Positions 36,683-44,947 are shown, counted from the stretch's first letter. The stretch: 64,000 nucleotides of DNA from Halobacillus litoralis (GCF_020524085.2 NZ_CP129016.1:2102001-2166000), one strand, 5' to 3'. Numbers and translations: made by a program. Notes: generated by a model not told the origin, from the sequence alone.

Positions 36683-37329
36683 TGAATGTGTTAATTGTAG
36701 ATGATCATCCTGCGGTAGGGGCAGGTACGAAATCAATGCTCGAGCAAGAAGGGGATATGCAAGTGGATGTCACTCATGAAAATGACAGTGTAGAACCCCT
36801 CTTAAGAGAAAAAAACTACGATATCGTTTTGTTAGATTTATATATGCCCGGAATGAACGGAATTGAATTGGCAAAGAAAATACGGAAGTCCTATCCTGAT
36901 CTAAAGCTCCTTATTTATACAGGGTTTGACTTAAACACCCACTTCAATATGTTAGTGGAAGCGGACATTAATGGTTTTGTCAGCAAAACAGCGACTAGTG
37001 ACCAACTGGTAACGGCTATTCGTTGTGCGTGCAGAGACGAGGTTGTCATTCCTTTGCATTTATTTAAACAATTGAGAAGGTCAGAAGCGAGTGTTAGCGC
37101 ATCTTCTGAAACAGAAAAAGGTAATGGTTTTTCTTTGAATGAAAAAGAACAATCCATCTTACAGGAGGTGGCGTCGGGTTTTACGAATAGAGAAATTGCC
37201 CAAACCCTTCACATGTCGCAGCGAAGTGTGGAATACACATTGACCGGCATTTTTAATAAACTGAATGTTAGATCTCGTACAGAGGCGCTCTTCAAAGCCC
37301 AAGAACTCGGGCTTGTGTCTAAATCATGA
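36679..37329 (+). CDS. comA: ComA-like NarL/LuxR-family response regulator
   Basis: 216 residues. Receiver domain (MNVLIVDDHPAVGAGTKSMLEQEG; phospho-Asp in IVLLDLYMPGMNG, about residue 56; KTATSD lysine) and a C-terminal LuxR-type helix-turn-helix whose core GFTNREIAQTLHMSQRSVEY is very close to that of B. subtilis ComA (GFTNQEIADALHLSKRSIEY). Overlaps comP by ATGA, so the pair is translationally coupled. B. subtilis ComA drives competence and surfactin genes; target genes here are unknown. Confidence 0.85.
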   Translation: MMNVLIVDDHPAVGAGTKSMLEQEGDMQVDVTHENDSVEPLLREKNYDIVLLDLYMPGMNGIELAKKIRKSYPDLKLLIYTGFDLNTHFNMLVEADINGFVSKTATSDQLVTAIRCACRDEVVIPLHLFKQLRRSEASVSASSETEKGNGFSLNEKEQSILQEVASGFTNREIAQTLHMSQRSVEYTLTGIFNKLNVRSRTEALFKAQELGLVSKS

Positions 37330-37338
37330 AACCGTAGC

Positions 37339-37366
37339 ACAGGGCGACCTTCCTGTTCATACGATA
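37339..37366 (+). promoter_or_regulatory. Sigma-K-type promoter of gerE
   Basis: AC at 37339-37340, 17-base spacer, CATACGATA at 37358-37366, matching the sigma-K pattern AC-N16/17-CATANNNTA, about 57 bases before gerE. gerE is sigma-K dependent in B. subtilis. Confidence 0.55.
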
Positions 37367-37423
37367 CAGAGACTAAATAATTCCCCTCATATAAGCTCAG
37401 GGACAACAAGGAGGGGTACGCTT

Positions 37424-37648
37424 GTGAAGGAGGACGGCTATCGGCCAACACAAATTCTTACCAAGCGGGAGCGAGAAGTTTTCGAGCTTCTAGTACAGGA
37501 TAAGACGACACGTGAGATCGCAAAAGAGCTCTTTATTTCAGAGAAAACTGTGCGGAATCACATCTCGAACGCAATGCAAAAGCTAGGGGTGAAAGGACGT
37601 TCTCAGGCAGTGGTAGAACTGCTGCGAATGGGAGAACTGGAATTGTGA
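37424..37648 (+). CDS. gerE: Spore coat gene transcription factor GerE
   Basis: 74 residues, exactly the B. subtilis length. From LTKREREVFELLVQDKTT to the end ELLRMGELEL it is almost identical to B. subtilis GerE. A stand-alone LuxR-type helix-turn-helix regulator of late mother-cell coat genes. GTG 37424 is chosen: AAGGAGGGG lies 8 bases before it and it yields the standard length; the frame extends upstream into comA without a ribosome binding site. Confidence 0.97.
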   Translation: MKEDGYRPTQILTKREREVFELLVQDKTTREIAKELFISEKTVRNHISNAMQKLGVKGRSQAVVELLRMGELEL

Positions 37649-37691
37649 TCTCCATAGAACAGCAAACCATTGCTTTTGAGATGGAGGGGGT

Positions 37692-37742
37692 CCTTTCAGG
37701 TAAGGTCGCGTTTAACGCAGCCATACCTGAAAGGGTTTTTCT
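37692..37742 (+). terminator. Terminator after gerE
   Basis: CCTTTCAGGTA / TACCTGAAAGG stem with an inner GCGTTTAACGC hairpin, then five Ts. Confidence 0.85.
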
Positions 37743-37826
37743 TATAATGAGAAGTTAGACCTTGAATTTTTCTGCTCAAACCATGAGAATGGGATTTATA
37801 AAGTATTTTCGTTAGGAGTGCTGAAT

Positions 37827-38288
37827 GTGACCAAATCACAACAGACGTCCATGATGGCTGATGTAGAAAAAGAGTTGAGATACATAGCCGGGATTATTAA
37901 ACAAAGAGGACGAGTTATCTTAAATCATTATCCAATTACAGCTCCACAATTCGTTGCTCTCCAGTGGCTTTTAGAAAAAGGAGACATGACAATCGGAGAG
38001 CTCTCAAACTATATCCACCTTGCTTGCAGCACAACGACAGACCTTGTAGATCGTATGGAAAAGAACGAGCTTGTAGAGAGAGTCCGCGATCCTAAAGACC
38101 GTCGTGTTGTTCGTATTCATGTCTTGGAAAAGGGAGAGAAGATCATCCATGAGGTGATTGAGAAACGACAGAATTATCTTGAAGAAGTCTTGAAGGGCGT
38201 ACCTGATGAGGATGTAAAAACACTCAACCGCTTACTCCACGTTCTTCATGAAAACATGAAAGAGACAGATAAGGAATCAGACAACTAA
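37827..38288 (+). CDS. ysmB: MarR-family transcriptional regulator YsmB
   Basis: 153 residues from GTG 37827, 8 bases after TAGGAG. Winged helix-turn-helix (about 55-105): GDMTIGELSNYIHLACSTTTDLVDRMEKNELVERVRDPKDRRVVRIHV. Sits between gerE and racE, as in B. subtilis, 21 bases before racE, so the two are likely co-transcribed. The ligand and targets are unknown. Confidence 0.87.
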   Translation: MTKSQQTSMMADVEKELRYIAGIIKQRGRVILNHYPITAPQFVALQWLLEKGDMTIGELSNYIHLACSTTTDLVDRMEKNELVERVRDPKDRRVVRIHVLEKGEKIIHEVIEKRQNYLEEVLKGVPDEDVKTLNRLLHVLHENMKETDKESDN

Positions 38289-38309
38289 GATAAAAAAGAG
38301 GGATGCGAA

Positions 38310-39131
38310 TTGAAACAACCGATAGGAGTCATAGATTCAGGCGTGGGCGGTTTAACGGTGGCAAGAGAATTGATGCGCCAATTACCTAAAGAGACTTTTC
38401 TCTATCTAGGGGACACAAAAAGGTGTCCATATGGTCCCCGTTCTGAAGAAGAAGTTCGGGCATTCACTTGGCAAATGGTTAATTTTTTACTAGAGAAAAA
38501 TATCAAGATGTTGGTGATTGCCTGTAATACAGCCACGGCCTATACGCTAACCGAACTTCAGGAAACGCTCGATATTCCTGTGATTGGTGTTATTGAACCT
38601 GGCGCCCGTGCAGCGATTAAATTCAGTCGTAATAAACGTATTGGTGTAATCGGTACGGAAGGAACAATTGAAAGCAAAGCGTATCCAAATGCACTTGTTG
38701 CCATTGACCAAAACATCCGAGTCAATGGCCTTGCATGCCCTCCTTTTGTACCGATGGTAGAAGACGGAATTCTATCCGGTCCGAAAGCAGAAGGAATCGT
38801 TTCCAATACTCTACAACCTCTGAAAGAGATGAATCATATTGACACCCTTATTCTAGGTTGCACCCATTATCCGTTGATTAAGGACCTCGTGCAAAAAGAG
38901 ATGGGAAATCATATACAAGTGATTAGTTCTGGTGAAGAAACAGCAAGGGAAGCAAGTTTAATCCTTGCTTATCATAAGTTGTTAGTGAAAGATAATTCTT
39001 CACCTGTTCATGAATTTTATACGACGGGAGATCTCGAAAAGTTCCGCTTGGTTGCAAATAGCTGGTTTGACGAACCCGTACAAATTCTTAAATCCGTACA
39101 GATTGAACATGTTCCGAGCTCTGCTTATTAA
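38310..39131 (+). CDS. racE: Glutamate racemase
   Basis: 273 residues from TTG 38310 (AGAGGGA upstream). Makes D-glutamate for peptidoglycan. The two catalytic cysteine segments are present: VIACNTATAYTL and LILGCTHYPLI, plus the N-terminal IDSGVGGLTVARELM and the substrate motif CPYGPRSEEE. Position after ysmB matches racE (murI) of B. subtilis. Confidence 0.97.
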   Translation: MKQPIGVIDSGVGGLTVARELMRQLPKETFLYLGDTKRCPYGPRSEEEVRAFTWQMVNFLLEKNIKMLVIACNTATAYTLTELQETLDIPVIGVIEPGARAAIKFSRNKRIGVIGTEGTIESKAYPNALVAIDQNIRVNGLACPPFVPMVEDGILSGPKAEGIVSNTLQPLKEMNHIDTLILGCTHYPLIKDLVQKEMGNHIQVISSGEETAREASLILAYHKLLVKDNSSPVHEFYTTGDLEKFRLVANSWFDEPVQILKSVQIEHVPSSAY

Positions 39132-39148
39132 AGCAGAGCTTTTTTTAT
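39117..39148 (+). terminator. Terminator of racE
   Basis: AGCTCTGCTT / AAGCAGAGCT stem, with the racE stop codon in the loop, then seven Ts. Confidence 0.9.
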
Positions 39149-39268
39149 TTGAAAGACCTGTGGAACTCTTTTCAATCACTGTCTCATTTTCATTCATAAA
39201 ATCTTCTGGTCTAATCCTCCAAGGGGCTCGTATATATGGTAGTACAATCTATCTCAGGAGGGAAAACT

Positions 39269-40372
39269 ATGAAGAAATACGGCTACAAACCCTTCATGCT
39301 CGCAGTTCTATTGCTGTTGAGTACAGGGTTACTTTCAGGCTGCCTTTTTGAAGGAGAGCAATCATTAGAGAAAATGGATACACCTGAAGAGGCGGTTACA
39401 ACAACGCCAGATCCGAGTAGTGATGAACCTCAACCTGAAGGAGAAGGTGAAAATACAGAAGGGGAAGAAGGAGAAGGAACAGAAGATGCGCCTTCTTCAG
39501 CGACGGTCGCTCGTGAGGTGTATTTATTGGACGCGAACGGCATGGTTGCCCCGCAGACCTTAGAGTTGCCGGCATCAGAAGAGGTAGCCACACAGGCCCT
39601 TGAGTATATGGTGAAAGATGGACCTGTAACCAACTTGCTGCCAAATGGTTTTGAAGCGGTTCTTCCTGCTGGAACAGAAATTCTTGGAGTGAACGCCAAA
39701 GAGGATGGAACGCTTATTGTAGATGTATCGGAAGACTTTAAAAATTATGCGGCTGAAGATGAAGAGAAGATTTTACAAGCCATGACTTATACATTGACTC
39801 AGTTTGAAAATGTAAAACGAATTAAGCTTTGGATCAACGGTCATGAGCAGCAAGTAATGCCTGTCGACGGGACTCCAATTTCTAAAGGGGTCTCCCGTGC
39901 TGACGGGATCAACCACAGTGTCGGGAACAACACAGATATTATGAACAGTGAGGCGGTCACGGTTTATTTTCCGGCCCAAAATGGGGAACAAGTCTACCAA
40001 GTTCCAGTGACTACTCGTGTAGCTAAAGGAAGTGACGAATATACCGCTATGGTACAGGCGTTATTAGAAGGACCTGAACTTGGAAGTGCACTGATGAACC
40101 CATTCAATGAAGGAGCAGAGTTGGTCAATTCCAAGCTTGAAAATGGTGTCCTGACGGTTTCCTTTAATGAAAACATACTGACGAGTGTGGACGAGCAACC
40201 ATCTTTATCTGATGCTGCGTTAGCAAGTCTTGTCATGAGCCTTACCGATCAAGCGGATATAGAATCAGTCGAAGTCCATGTAGATGGAACCGAACAAGTA
40301 TTCAATGAAGCAGGAGAGCCATTGGCTGAGCCTGTTACAAGACAGGATATCAATGGAGCAGAAGCCATGTAA
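39269..40372 (+). CDS. gerM: Sporulation/germination lipoprotein GerM
   Basis: 367 residues. Lipoprotein signal: KKYGYKPFMLAVLLLLSTGLLSGC in outline (basic start, hydrophobic core, lipobox LSGC at about 26-29). An acidic Glu/Pro linker (about 45-85) is followed by two GerM domains (about 90-215 and 225-355), each with the VYLLDANG- or VYFPAQNG-type strand and the LxxGP turn. Needed for engulfment in B. subtilis, where it is under sigma-E. ATG 39269 follows AGGAGGG by 7 bases. Between racE and rph as in B. subtilis. Confidence 0.95.
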   Translation: MKKYGYKPFMLAVLLLLSTGLLSGCLFEGEQSLEKMDTPEEAVTTTPDPSSDEPQPEGEGENTEGEEGEGTEDAPSSATVAREVYLLDANGMVAPQTLELPASEEVATQALEYMVKDGPVTNLLPNGFEAVLPAGTEILGVNAKEDGTLIVDVSEDFKNYAAEDEEKILQAMTYTLTQFENVKRIKLWINGHEQQVMPVDGTPISKGVSRADGINHSVGNNTDIMNSEAVTVYFPAQNGEQVYQVPVTTRVAKGSDEYTAMVQALLEGPELGSALMNPFNEGAELVNSKLENGVLTVSFNENILTSVDEQPSLSDAALASLVMSLTDQADIESVEVHVDGTEQVFNEAGEPLAEPVTRQDINGAEAM

Positions 40373-40394
40373 TCACAAAATATTATCATGCATG

Positions 40395-40431
40395 AAGCGC
40401 TTCAAAAGTGAAAAGCTTTTGAGGCGCTTTT
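40395..40431 (+). terminator. Terminator after gerM
   Basis: AAGCGCTTCAAAAG / CTTTTGAGGCGCTT stem, loop TGAAAAG, short T-run. Confidence 0.85.
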
Positions 40432-40516
40432 CCATTTGAGCTTTAACTACCTCACACATGTAATTTGTGTTAAGATGGGCAAGGATAATGGTGTAGGCAA
40501 AAGGAGGTCGTTACTG

Positions 40517-41275
40517 ATGAGAAATGATCATCGGGAAGTCAACGAACTAAGAAAAGTAACAATCGAAACGGATTATGTAAAGCATCCAGAAGGGTCCGTG
40601 CTGATCAGCTTTGGAGATACGAAAGTAATTTGTAATGCCAGCGTAGAGGATCGTGTACCTCCTTTTTTACGTGGACAAGGAAAAGGTTGGATTACAGCTG
40701 AATATGCAATGCTGCCTCGTGCAACGGAACAAAGAAATATCCGTGAGTCGTCAAAAGGGAAAGTTTCTGGGCGCACGATGGAAATTCAACGTTTGATCGG
40801 ACGTTCCCTAAGGGCCGTTGTCGATTTAGATAAAATCGGCGAGCGCACGATCTGGGTCGATTGTGATGTCATCCAGGCTGACGGAGGAACACGTACAGCT
40901 TCCATTACTGGAGCATTTGTCGCCGTCGTTATTGCTTTAGGCAAACTAGTGAACAAAAAAACCATTAAAGAGCTGCCGATTACAGATTTCTTGACTGCTA
41001 TTTCTGTAGGTGTAATGCCTGGCGGGGATGAAGTTCTGGACCTTTGCTATGAAGAAGACAGCAAGGCACAGGTGGATATGAACGTCATCATGACTGGAAA
41101 AGGTGAATTTGTTGAATTGCAAGGTACTGGAGAAGAAGCAACATTTTCTATGCAGCAGCTGCAAAAGATGTTGTCCCTCGCTGAGGAAGGTGTTACAGAT
41201 CTAATCAAACTCCAAGGAGAAGCCATTGGAGAATGGTCAGACGTCATTCGTACAAAAGCGGAGGCGACAAAGTAA
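40517..41275 (+). CDS. rph: Ribonuclease PH
   Basis: 252 residues. Phosphorolytic 3'-5' exoribonuclease that trims tRNA 3' ends. Typical segments: [41 protein letters not shown] (N-terminal part), [24 protein letters not shown] and [22 protein letters not shown] 40517 follows AAAGGAGG by 9 bases; the frame runs upstream to 40436 without a site. rdgB begins one base after its stop. Confidence 0.96.
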   Translation: MRNDHREVNELRKVTIETDYVKHPEGSVLISFGDTKVICNASVEDRVPPFLRGQGKGWITAEYAMLPRATEQRNIRESSKGKVSGRTMEIQRLIGRSLRAVVDLDKIGERTIWVDCDVIQADGGTRTASITGAFVAVVIALGKLVNKKTIKELPITDFLTAISVGVMPGGDEVLDLCYEEDSKAQVDMNVIMTGKGEFVELQGTGEEATFSMQQLQKMLSLAEEGVTDLIKLQGEAIGEWSDVIRTKAEATK

Positions 41276-41276
41276 A

Positions 41277-41870
41277 ATGAAGGAACTGATAGTGGCGACG
41301 AAGAACCCAGGTAAAGTGGATGAGTTCCGCCAGATGTTTTCCAAATACAATATTTCTGTGAAATCCTTGTTAGATATTGACCGTTCCATTGACATAGAAG
41401 AAACAGGGGCGACATTTGAAGAAAATGCAGCCATTAAAGCAGAAGCTATGGCCGAGCATTTCGGAGTGCCTGTCGTGGCTGACGATTCAGGTTTGGAAGT
41501 CGATGCCTTAAACGGGGAACCAGGTGTTTATTCCGCCCGCTATGCAGGAATAGAGAAAGATGACGGGAAAAATACACAAAAACTCTTAAATGAGCTCCAT
41601 GATGTACCTGAAGAAAAACGTACAGCTAGGTTTGTTTGTGCCGTAGCGGTGGCAAGACCTGGAGAGAATACTTTTGTTAAAAGAGGAACGTGTGAGGGCA
41701 CGATCGCCAACGAACCTCAAGGTACAAATGGTTTCGGTTATGATCCTGTATTCATACCGGCGGGGTCTTCCCGTACGATGGCTGAACACTCCTCTGAAGA
41801 GAAGAACGCAATCAGTCACCGTCATCACGCCATACAAAAAATTGAAGAGTGGTTGAAAACTCAAAGCTAA
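41277..41870 (+). CDS. rdgB: XTP/dITP pyrophosphatase (HAM1 family), YsnA
   Basis: 197 residues. Hydrolyses dITP, dXTP and ITP, keeping deaminated purines out of nucleic acids. Opens LIVATKNPGKVDEFRQMF and has VADDSGLEVDALNGEPGVYSARYAG with the catalytic Asp, and FGYDPVFIPAGSSRTMAE. ATG 41277 is one base after the rph stop with GGAGGCGAC as ribosome binding site, so coupled to rph. Matches B. subtilis ysnA. Confidence 0.95.
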   Translation: MKELIVATKNPGKVDEFRQMFSKYNISVKSLLDIDRSIDIEETGATFEENAAIKAEAMAEHFGVPVVADDSGLEVDALNGEPGVYSARYAGIEKDDGKNTQKLLNELHDVPEEKRTARFVCAVAVARPGENTFVKRGTCEGTIANEPQGTNGFGYDPVFIPAGSSRTMAEHSSEEKNAISHRHHAIQKIEEWLKTQS

Positions 41871-41884
41871 TCGAGGTGAGTCGT

Positions 41885-42409
41885 ATGCCGAAAGTTCTAA
41901 TTGTGAGTGATACACACGGTTTAAAAAATGAAGTGATCGATATTAAGGAAAGACACCAGGATGTCGATGCTATGATTCATTGTGGGGATTCTGAACTTGC
42001 TTATGATTCCAAAGAACTTGAAGGCTTCTCTTATGCAAAAGGGAACTGTGATTTCGAACCAGAAATGGAAGAAGAACAAACCCTGCAAGTAGGAGAAGTG
42101 ATGTTTTTGGTGGTTCATGGACATTTGCATCAAATCAAATCAACGTTGATGCCCCTCTCTTACCGTGCAGAAGAAGTTGGTGCACAAGTTGCCTGCTTCG
42201 GCCATTCCCATATAGCAGGAGCAGAAAAAGTTGGCGACACTCTATTCATTAACCCAGGAAGTGCAAGGCTCCCGAGAGATCGTGAAGAGCCGACGTATGC
42301 AATTTTGGAGTGGGAAGATTTAAGTGAAGTCCACTTGCAATTTTATCATGTGAATGGCGACGCTATGCCTGACTTATACATGACAACAGCACTTGCAGCG
42401 AAGAATTAA
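41885..42409 (+). CDS. ysnB: YfcE/MJ0936-family metallophosphoesterase YsnB
   Basis: 174 residues. Calcineurin-like phosphoesterase with all metal motifs: VSDTHG (about 6-11), MIHCGDSEL, AKGNCDFE, FLVVHGHLH and CFGHSHIAGAE. The natural substrate is unknown. ATG 41885 follows GAGGTGAG; the reading frame extends back into rdgB without a site. End of the rph-rdgB-ysnB unit. Confidence 0.92.
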   Translation: MPKVLIVSDTHGLKNEVIDIKERHQDVDAMIHCGDSELAYDSKELEGFSYAKGNCDFEPEMEEEQTLQVGEVMFLVVHGHLHQIKSTLMPLSYRAEEVGAQVACFGHSHIAGAEKVGDTLFINPGSARLPRDREEPTYAILEWEDLSEVHLQFYHVNGDAMPDLYMTTALAAKN

Positions 42410-42520
42410 ATTCTTTGCTGCAACCTGTTGACATTTTTCCGTATCCTTAATATAATAGTTCTTGTCCGCTTCACAAGACAGCAACAAAACTTGTTTTCTT
42501 ATAAGCTAACTTTTAACTAC

Positions 42521-42594
42521 GCGGGTGTAGTTTAATGGTAAAACCTCAGCCTTCCAAGCTGATGACGAGGGTTCGATTCCCTTCACCCGCTCCA
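42521..42594 (+). tRNA. tRNA-Gly (anticodon TCC)
   Basis: Acceptor stem GCGGGTG / CACCCGC, D arm TAGTTTAATGGTAAAA, anticodon loop CTTCCAA with anticodon TCC, T arm GAGGGTTCGATTCCCTTC, encoded TCCA 3' end. Confidence 0.97.
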
Positions 42595-42621
42595 TTACAT
42601 ATCTTAAACTTTAATAAGTAT

Positions 42622-42695
42622 GTCCCAGTAGCTCAGCTGGATAGAGCAACAGCCTTCTAAGCTGTGGGTCGGGAGTTCGAATCTCTCCTGGGACG
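42622..42695 (+). tRNA. tRNA-Arg (anticodon TCT)
   Basis: Acceptor stem GTCCCAG / CTGGGAC, D arm TAGCTCAGCTGGATAGAGCA, anticodon loop CTTCTAA with anticodon TCT, T arm CGGGAGTTCGAATCTCTC, discriminator G. The 3' CCA is not encoded. Confidence 0.97.
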
Positions 42696-42702
42696 CTAAA
42701 AG

Positions 42703-42743
42703 AAAAAACTGTTTCTTTTGCTAAAGCAAAGGAAACAGTTTTT
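42703..42743 (+). terminator. Terminator after the tRNA pair
   Basis: AAAAACTGTTTCTTTTGC / GCAAAGGAAACAGTTTTT stem with loop TAAA, then a T-run. Confidence 0.93.
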
Positions 42744-42792
42744 TTGTGCTCTACAAGCATCTGCATTCAAGAGGGAATGGTACCATTCCCTT

Positions 42793-42978
42793 TCAAAGCA
42801 TTAAAACGGACATAGCGATGATAAACGGTTTTTGACACAGTCTTCTGAACTTATTAAGCATTGCGTCCAGTTCCTGAGATTTGATAAGTGCATTGGTATA
42901 ATTTTGATCGATGAGATAGGCTTGGTACATTTCTCTTCTCTTAACTTCAATTTTATTTCTTAATCCTTCACAATCCAT
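42793..42978 (-). CDS. Spo0E-family aspartyl-phosphate phosphatase-like protein
   Basis: 61 residues. The family pattern is visible: IEVKRREMYQAYLI near 9-22 and the active-site signature SQELDAMLNKF at about 34-44, where Spo0E proteins have SQELD. Members dephosphorylate Spo0A-P and delay sporulation. The C-terminal tail (CQKPFIIAMSVLML) is unusually hydrophobic. Ribosome binding site AAAGGGGA on the minus strand. Which member this is cannot be decided. Confidence 0.82.
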   Translation of the reverse strand: MDCEGLRNKIEVKRREMYQAYLIDQNYTNALIKSQELDAMLNKFRRLCQKPFIIAMSVLML

Positions 42979-43270
42979 ACAGTATCCCCTTTTTAAATTA
43001 TTTTACCTTATATAGTTGACGAAGAGTGAAATTTTGAAACCGTTTAGAAAAAATGTCACAATTTAAAGATTATTTTCTGTTTAGGACGCATTAGAAGGAA
43101 GGGGATCGCGAGCAAATTCTTTATGCAGTACATCACTATCTTAATTCATTTTAATGATAGTAAAAAGAAGTATAAAAGTATTCATATAAACCTATGAAAC
43201 TCATAAGTGTAATCCTGAGTTCATGAGAGGGATTGACTTGCGAAAATATCAAGGTTGCAGGAGTAAGAAT

Positions 43271-43378
43271 ATGAAGGAACTTTCTGAAGAACATGGCATC
43301 AATTATACGTGGGAGGATTGGAATAAGAAGTTCTTGCTTTGTGTAAATCCGTTAATGAGTTATAGGGATCGGTTTTAG
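43271..43378 (+). CDS. Possible 35-residue protein of unknown function
   Basis: ATG 43271 lies 7 bases after GGAG (GCAGGAGTAAGAAT). It encodes MKELSEEHGINYTWEDW, then a segment ending in PLMSYRDRF and TAG. A hairpin-like GAGCGCCC...GGACGCTTC element with Ts follows directly at 43390-43416. No family recognised. The 42979-43270 gap in front shows no other feature. Confidence 0.4.
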   Translation: MKELSEEHGINYTWEDWNKKFLLCVNPLMSYRDRF

Positions 43379-43389
43379 GCAATAAAAGG

Positions 43390-43417
43390 AGCGCCCTTAT
43401 TTAGGACGCTTCTTTTT
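43390..43417. terminator. Possible terminator between the small gene and the DCC-family gene
   Basis: Imperfect stem GGAGCGCCC / GGACGCTTC around TTATTTA, followed by TTTTT. Confidence 0.5.
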
Positions 43418-43430
43418 GGTGGCAAGGAGT

Positions 43431-43826
43431 TTATAAAAAGCGCTTTTTGACTTCTGGTGAAGGCATTTGACAGGCTTCCTTTTTACCGAACCATTTGTAA
43501 CGATTTTTAGACAAGAGGTTGTACGACCAATCCCTTATCCGCTTAGGAATAATAACCATAGCAAAACCGATTTTCCAAATCCCTTTCAAATTTCTACATA
43601 CTCTCAACGCAGCCGAGGAGTGAAGGTAAGCCTTGGAACCTTCAATGAGGACTAGGCTGTCTACTTCTTTTGGAACTTCATATTTCCGCATGAACGATTC
43701 TCCAACTTCACTTTGTTGAGAAGCGAATTTGAAACGTCCTTCTGGATCTCTCTTAATAATGAACTGCACACTTTGATTGCAAAAATTACATTCTCCGTCA
43801 AACAGGATGATCCGTTCCATCTTCAA
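43431..43826 (-). CDS. DCC-family thiol-disulfide oxidoreductase (DUF393, YuxK-like)
   Basis: 131 residues. The redox motif FDGECNFCNQSVQFII (DxxCxxC, about 8-23) near the N-terminus and the late GFAMVIIPKRIRDWSYNLLSKNRYKWFG are typical of the DCC family. Predicted soluble thioredoxin-like protein with no assigned substrate. Start ATG follows GAGGTGATTGAAG on the minus strand. Absent from this place in B. subtilis, so part of the accessory patch around 42.8-44.6 kb. Confidence 0.85.
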   Translation of the reverse strand: MKMERIILFDGECNFCNQSVQFIIKRDPEGRFKFASQQSEVGESFMRKYEVPKEVDSLVLIEGSKAYLHSSAALRVCRNLKGIWKIGFAMVIIPKRIRDWSYNLLSKNRYKWFGKKEACQMPSPEVKKRFL

Positions 43827-43940
43827 TCACCTCTACAAACATTTTACCATGTTTAACGCCATACGTTGTTAAAAGGTTTGCTTGTGGTGGGGCACATGTC
43901 ACGTATTCTTCATACGCTATGGTGTAGAGGAGTGATACGT

Positions 43941-44105
43941 TTGATAGCCTTCGCTTATATCCTGATTGGTATGTTTTTTTGTTTTCAACAAGAAGAACCT
44001 GTAAACCAGAGCAGAGAAGAGAAGTCCATATACATGTTCGTATTATTAGGTTGGATCATTCTTTGGCCGCTATTCTTAATCCGTTTGTTATTTAAAGGTA
44101 AATAA
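43941..44105 (+). CDS. Small two-pass membrane protein
   Basis: 54 residues from TTG 43941, 9 bases after TAGAGGAG. Two hydrophobic segments (IAFAYILIGMFFCF and IYMFVLLGWIILWPLFLI) separated by a charged loop QQEEPVNQSREEKS. No family recognised. The frame is open upstream to 43866, but no better ribosome binding site is found there. Confidence 0.55.
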   Translation: MIAFAYILIGMFFCFQQEEPVNQSREEKSIYMFVLLGWIILWPLFLIRLLFKGK

Positions 44106-44199
44106 AGGATAGAGAAGATGGTTTTAACTCACATACTTGTCCCTTCTCAAGCACACAATAGGATTGGCTATTAGCCAAGCGATTTGAGGAGTGATCAGG

Positions 44200-44364
44200 A
44201 TGGAGAAGAAGAATGTTCAGTGGTTGCCGATTGTCGCTTCTATCGGAATCGGTGCTGCCACCTACAGCATGATGACTGGTCAGGCAGGGCAGTTGCAAAA
44301 CGTTATCCCGAGCATTGCTAAAATGTCCGGGCAACGTCAGAGCAACTCAACCTCTAATCAATAA
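44200..44364 (+). CDS. Small hypothetical protein, YrzQ/DUF3918-like in style
   Basis: 54 residues from ATG 44200 (GAGGAGTG upstream). N-terminal hydrophobic segment WLPIVASIGIGAATYSMM, then a polar Gln/Ser-rich tail. Short proteins of this build occur in many Bacillaceae; no function is known. Ends just before a strong hairpin. Confidence 0.6.
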   Translation: MEKKNVQWLPIVASIGIGAATYSMMTGQAGQLQNVIPSIAKMSGQRQSNSTSNQ

Positions 44365-44366
44365 AA

Positions 44367-44399
44367 AGAAAGGGTGTGCTTTCCAGCACACCCTTTCTA
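44367..44399. terminator. Bidirectional hairpin between the small protein gene and sda
   Basis: AGAAAGGGTGTGCT / AGCACACCCTTTCT with loop TTCC; A-rich on the left, so it can end the leftward sda transcript as well. Confidence 0.8.
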
Positions 44400-44447
44400 A
44401 ATTCCTCTATAAAAACGTTCTCATTAGGGAGAGCGTTCGATGTCGAT

Positions 44448-44594
44448 TCATGTAAGTTGGAGATTTCCTTCAGGCAATTCCATAGATCGTTTATCAATTT
44501 CTTTCGTCAATAAGTGGACGAATTCATCATCTAATTGAAGTTTCACGGATTCTATGTACGTTTCCAGCAATGTTTGATCATCTAGCAATGACAA
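44448..44594 (-). CDS. sda: Sporulation histidine kinase inhibitor Sda
   Basis: 48 residues from TTG 44594 on the minus strand, after AAGGAGATG. The sequence LDDQTLLETYIESVKLQLDD then EFVHLLTKEIDKRSM matches the Sda helical hairpin (B. subtilis LSDELLIESYFKATE...EFIELIENEIKRRSL). Sda blocks KinA autophosphorylation and couples DNA replication status to sporulation. A perfect DnaA box lies about 40 bases upstream, fitting the DnaA control known for sda. Too short for routine gene calling, so easily missed. Confidence 0.85.
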   Translation of the reverse strand: MSLLDDQTLLETYIESVKLQLDDEFVHLLTKEIDKRSMELPEGNLQLT

Positions 44595-44947
44595 AACGAT
44601 ACATCTCCTTAAAATTTAATAATTCGGTGAAATTTTATTCACATTCACTTATTTTAGCAAAAAAAACAAAATCATCATGAGCATAAAGTCCTGTTTTGTG
44701 CTAATATCAAACATTTTCAGATAACATAGGAGGATAAGGTTTTCGATTGATTGAAGGAATTGTCGCTCCTTGTCTTTACTTAACGGATCATGATGTACAG
44801 AAAACGGATTCCAGACCGAGAAGTGTATTCTTTGTGTTTATTGTGAATATACTTTAGTATATCCTAATAAGCTGAATGAATAGAGGTTTGAAAAACAAAC
44901 GATAAGGATAAAATGAGGGAAGTATAAACTCTAGGGAAGGGTGTCTT
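44595..44947. other. Intergenic region between sda and ysoA (353 bases)
   Basis: Holds the sda ribosome binding site and its DnaA box near the left end, and TTTATTGTGAATATAC at 44837-44852, whose reverse strand contains ATATTCACA, one mismatch from a DnaA box. The ribosome binding site of ysoA (GGGAAGGGTG) is at the right end. Nothing else recognised. Confidence 0.5.
44635..44643 (+). promoter_or_regulatory. DnaA box upstream of sda
   Basis: TTATTCACA matches TTATNCACA exactly and lies in the sda promoter region. Confidence 0.65.
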
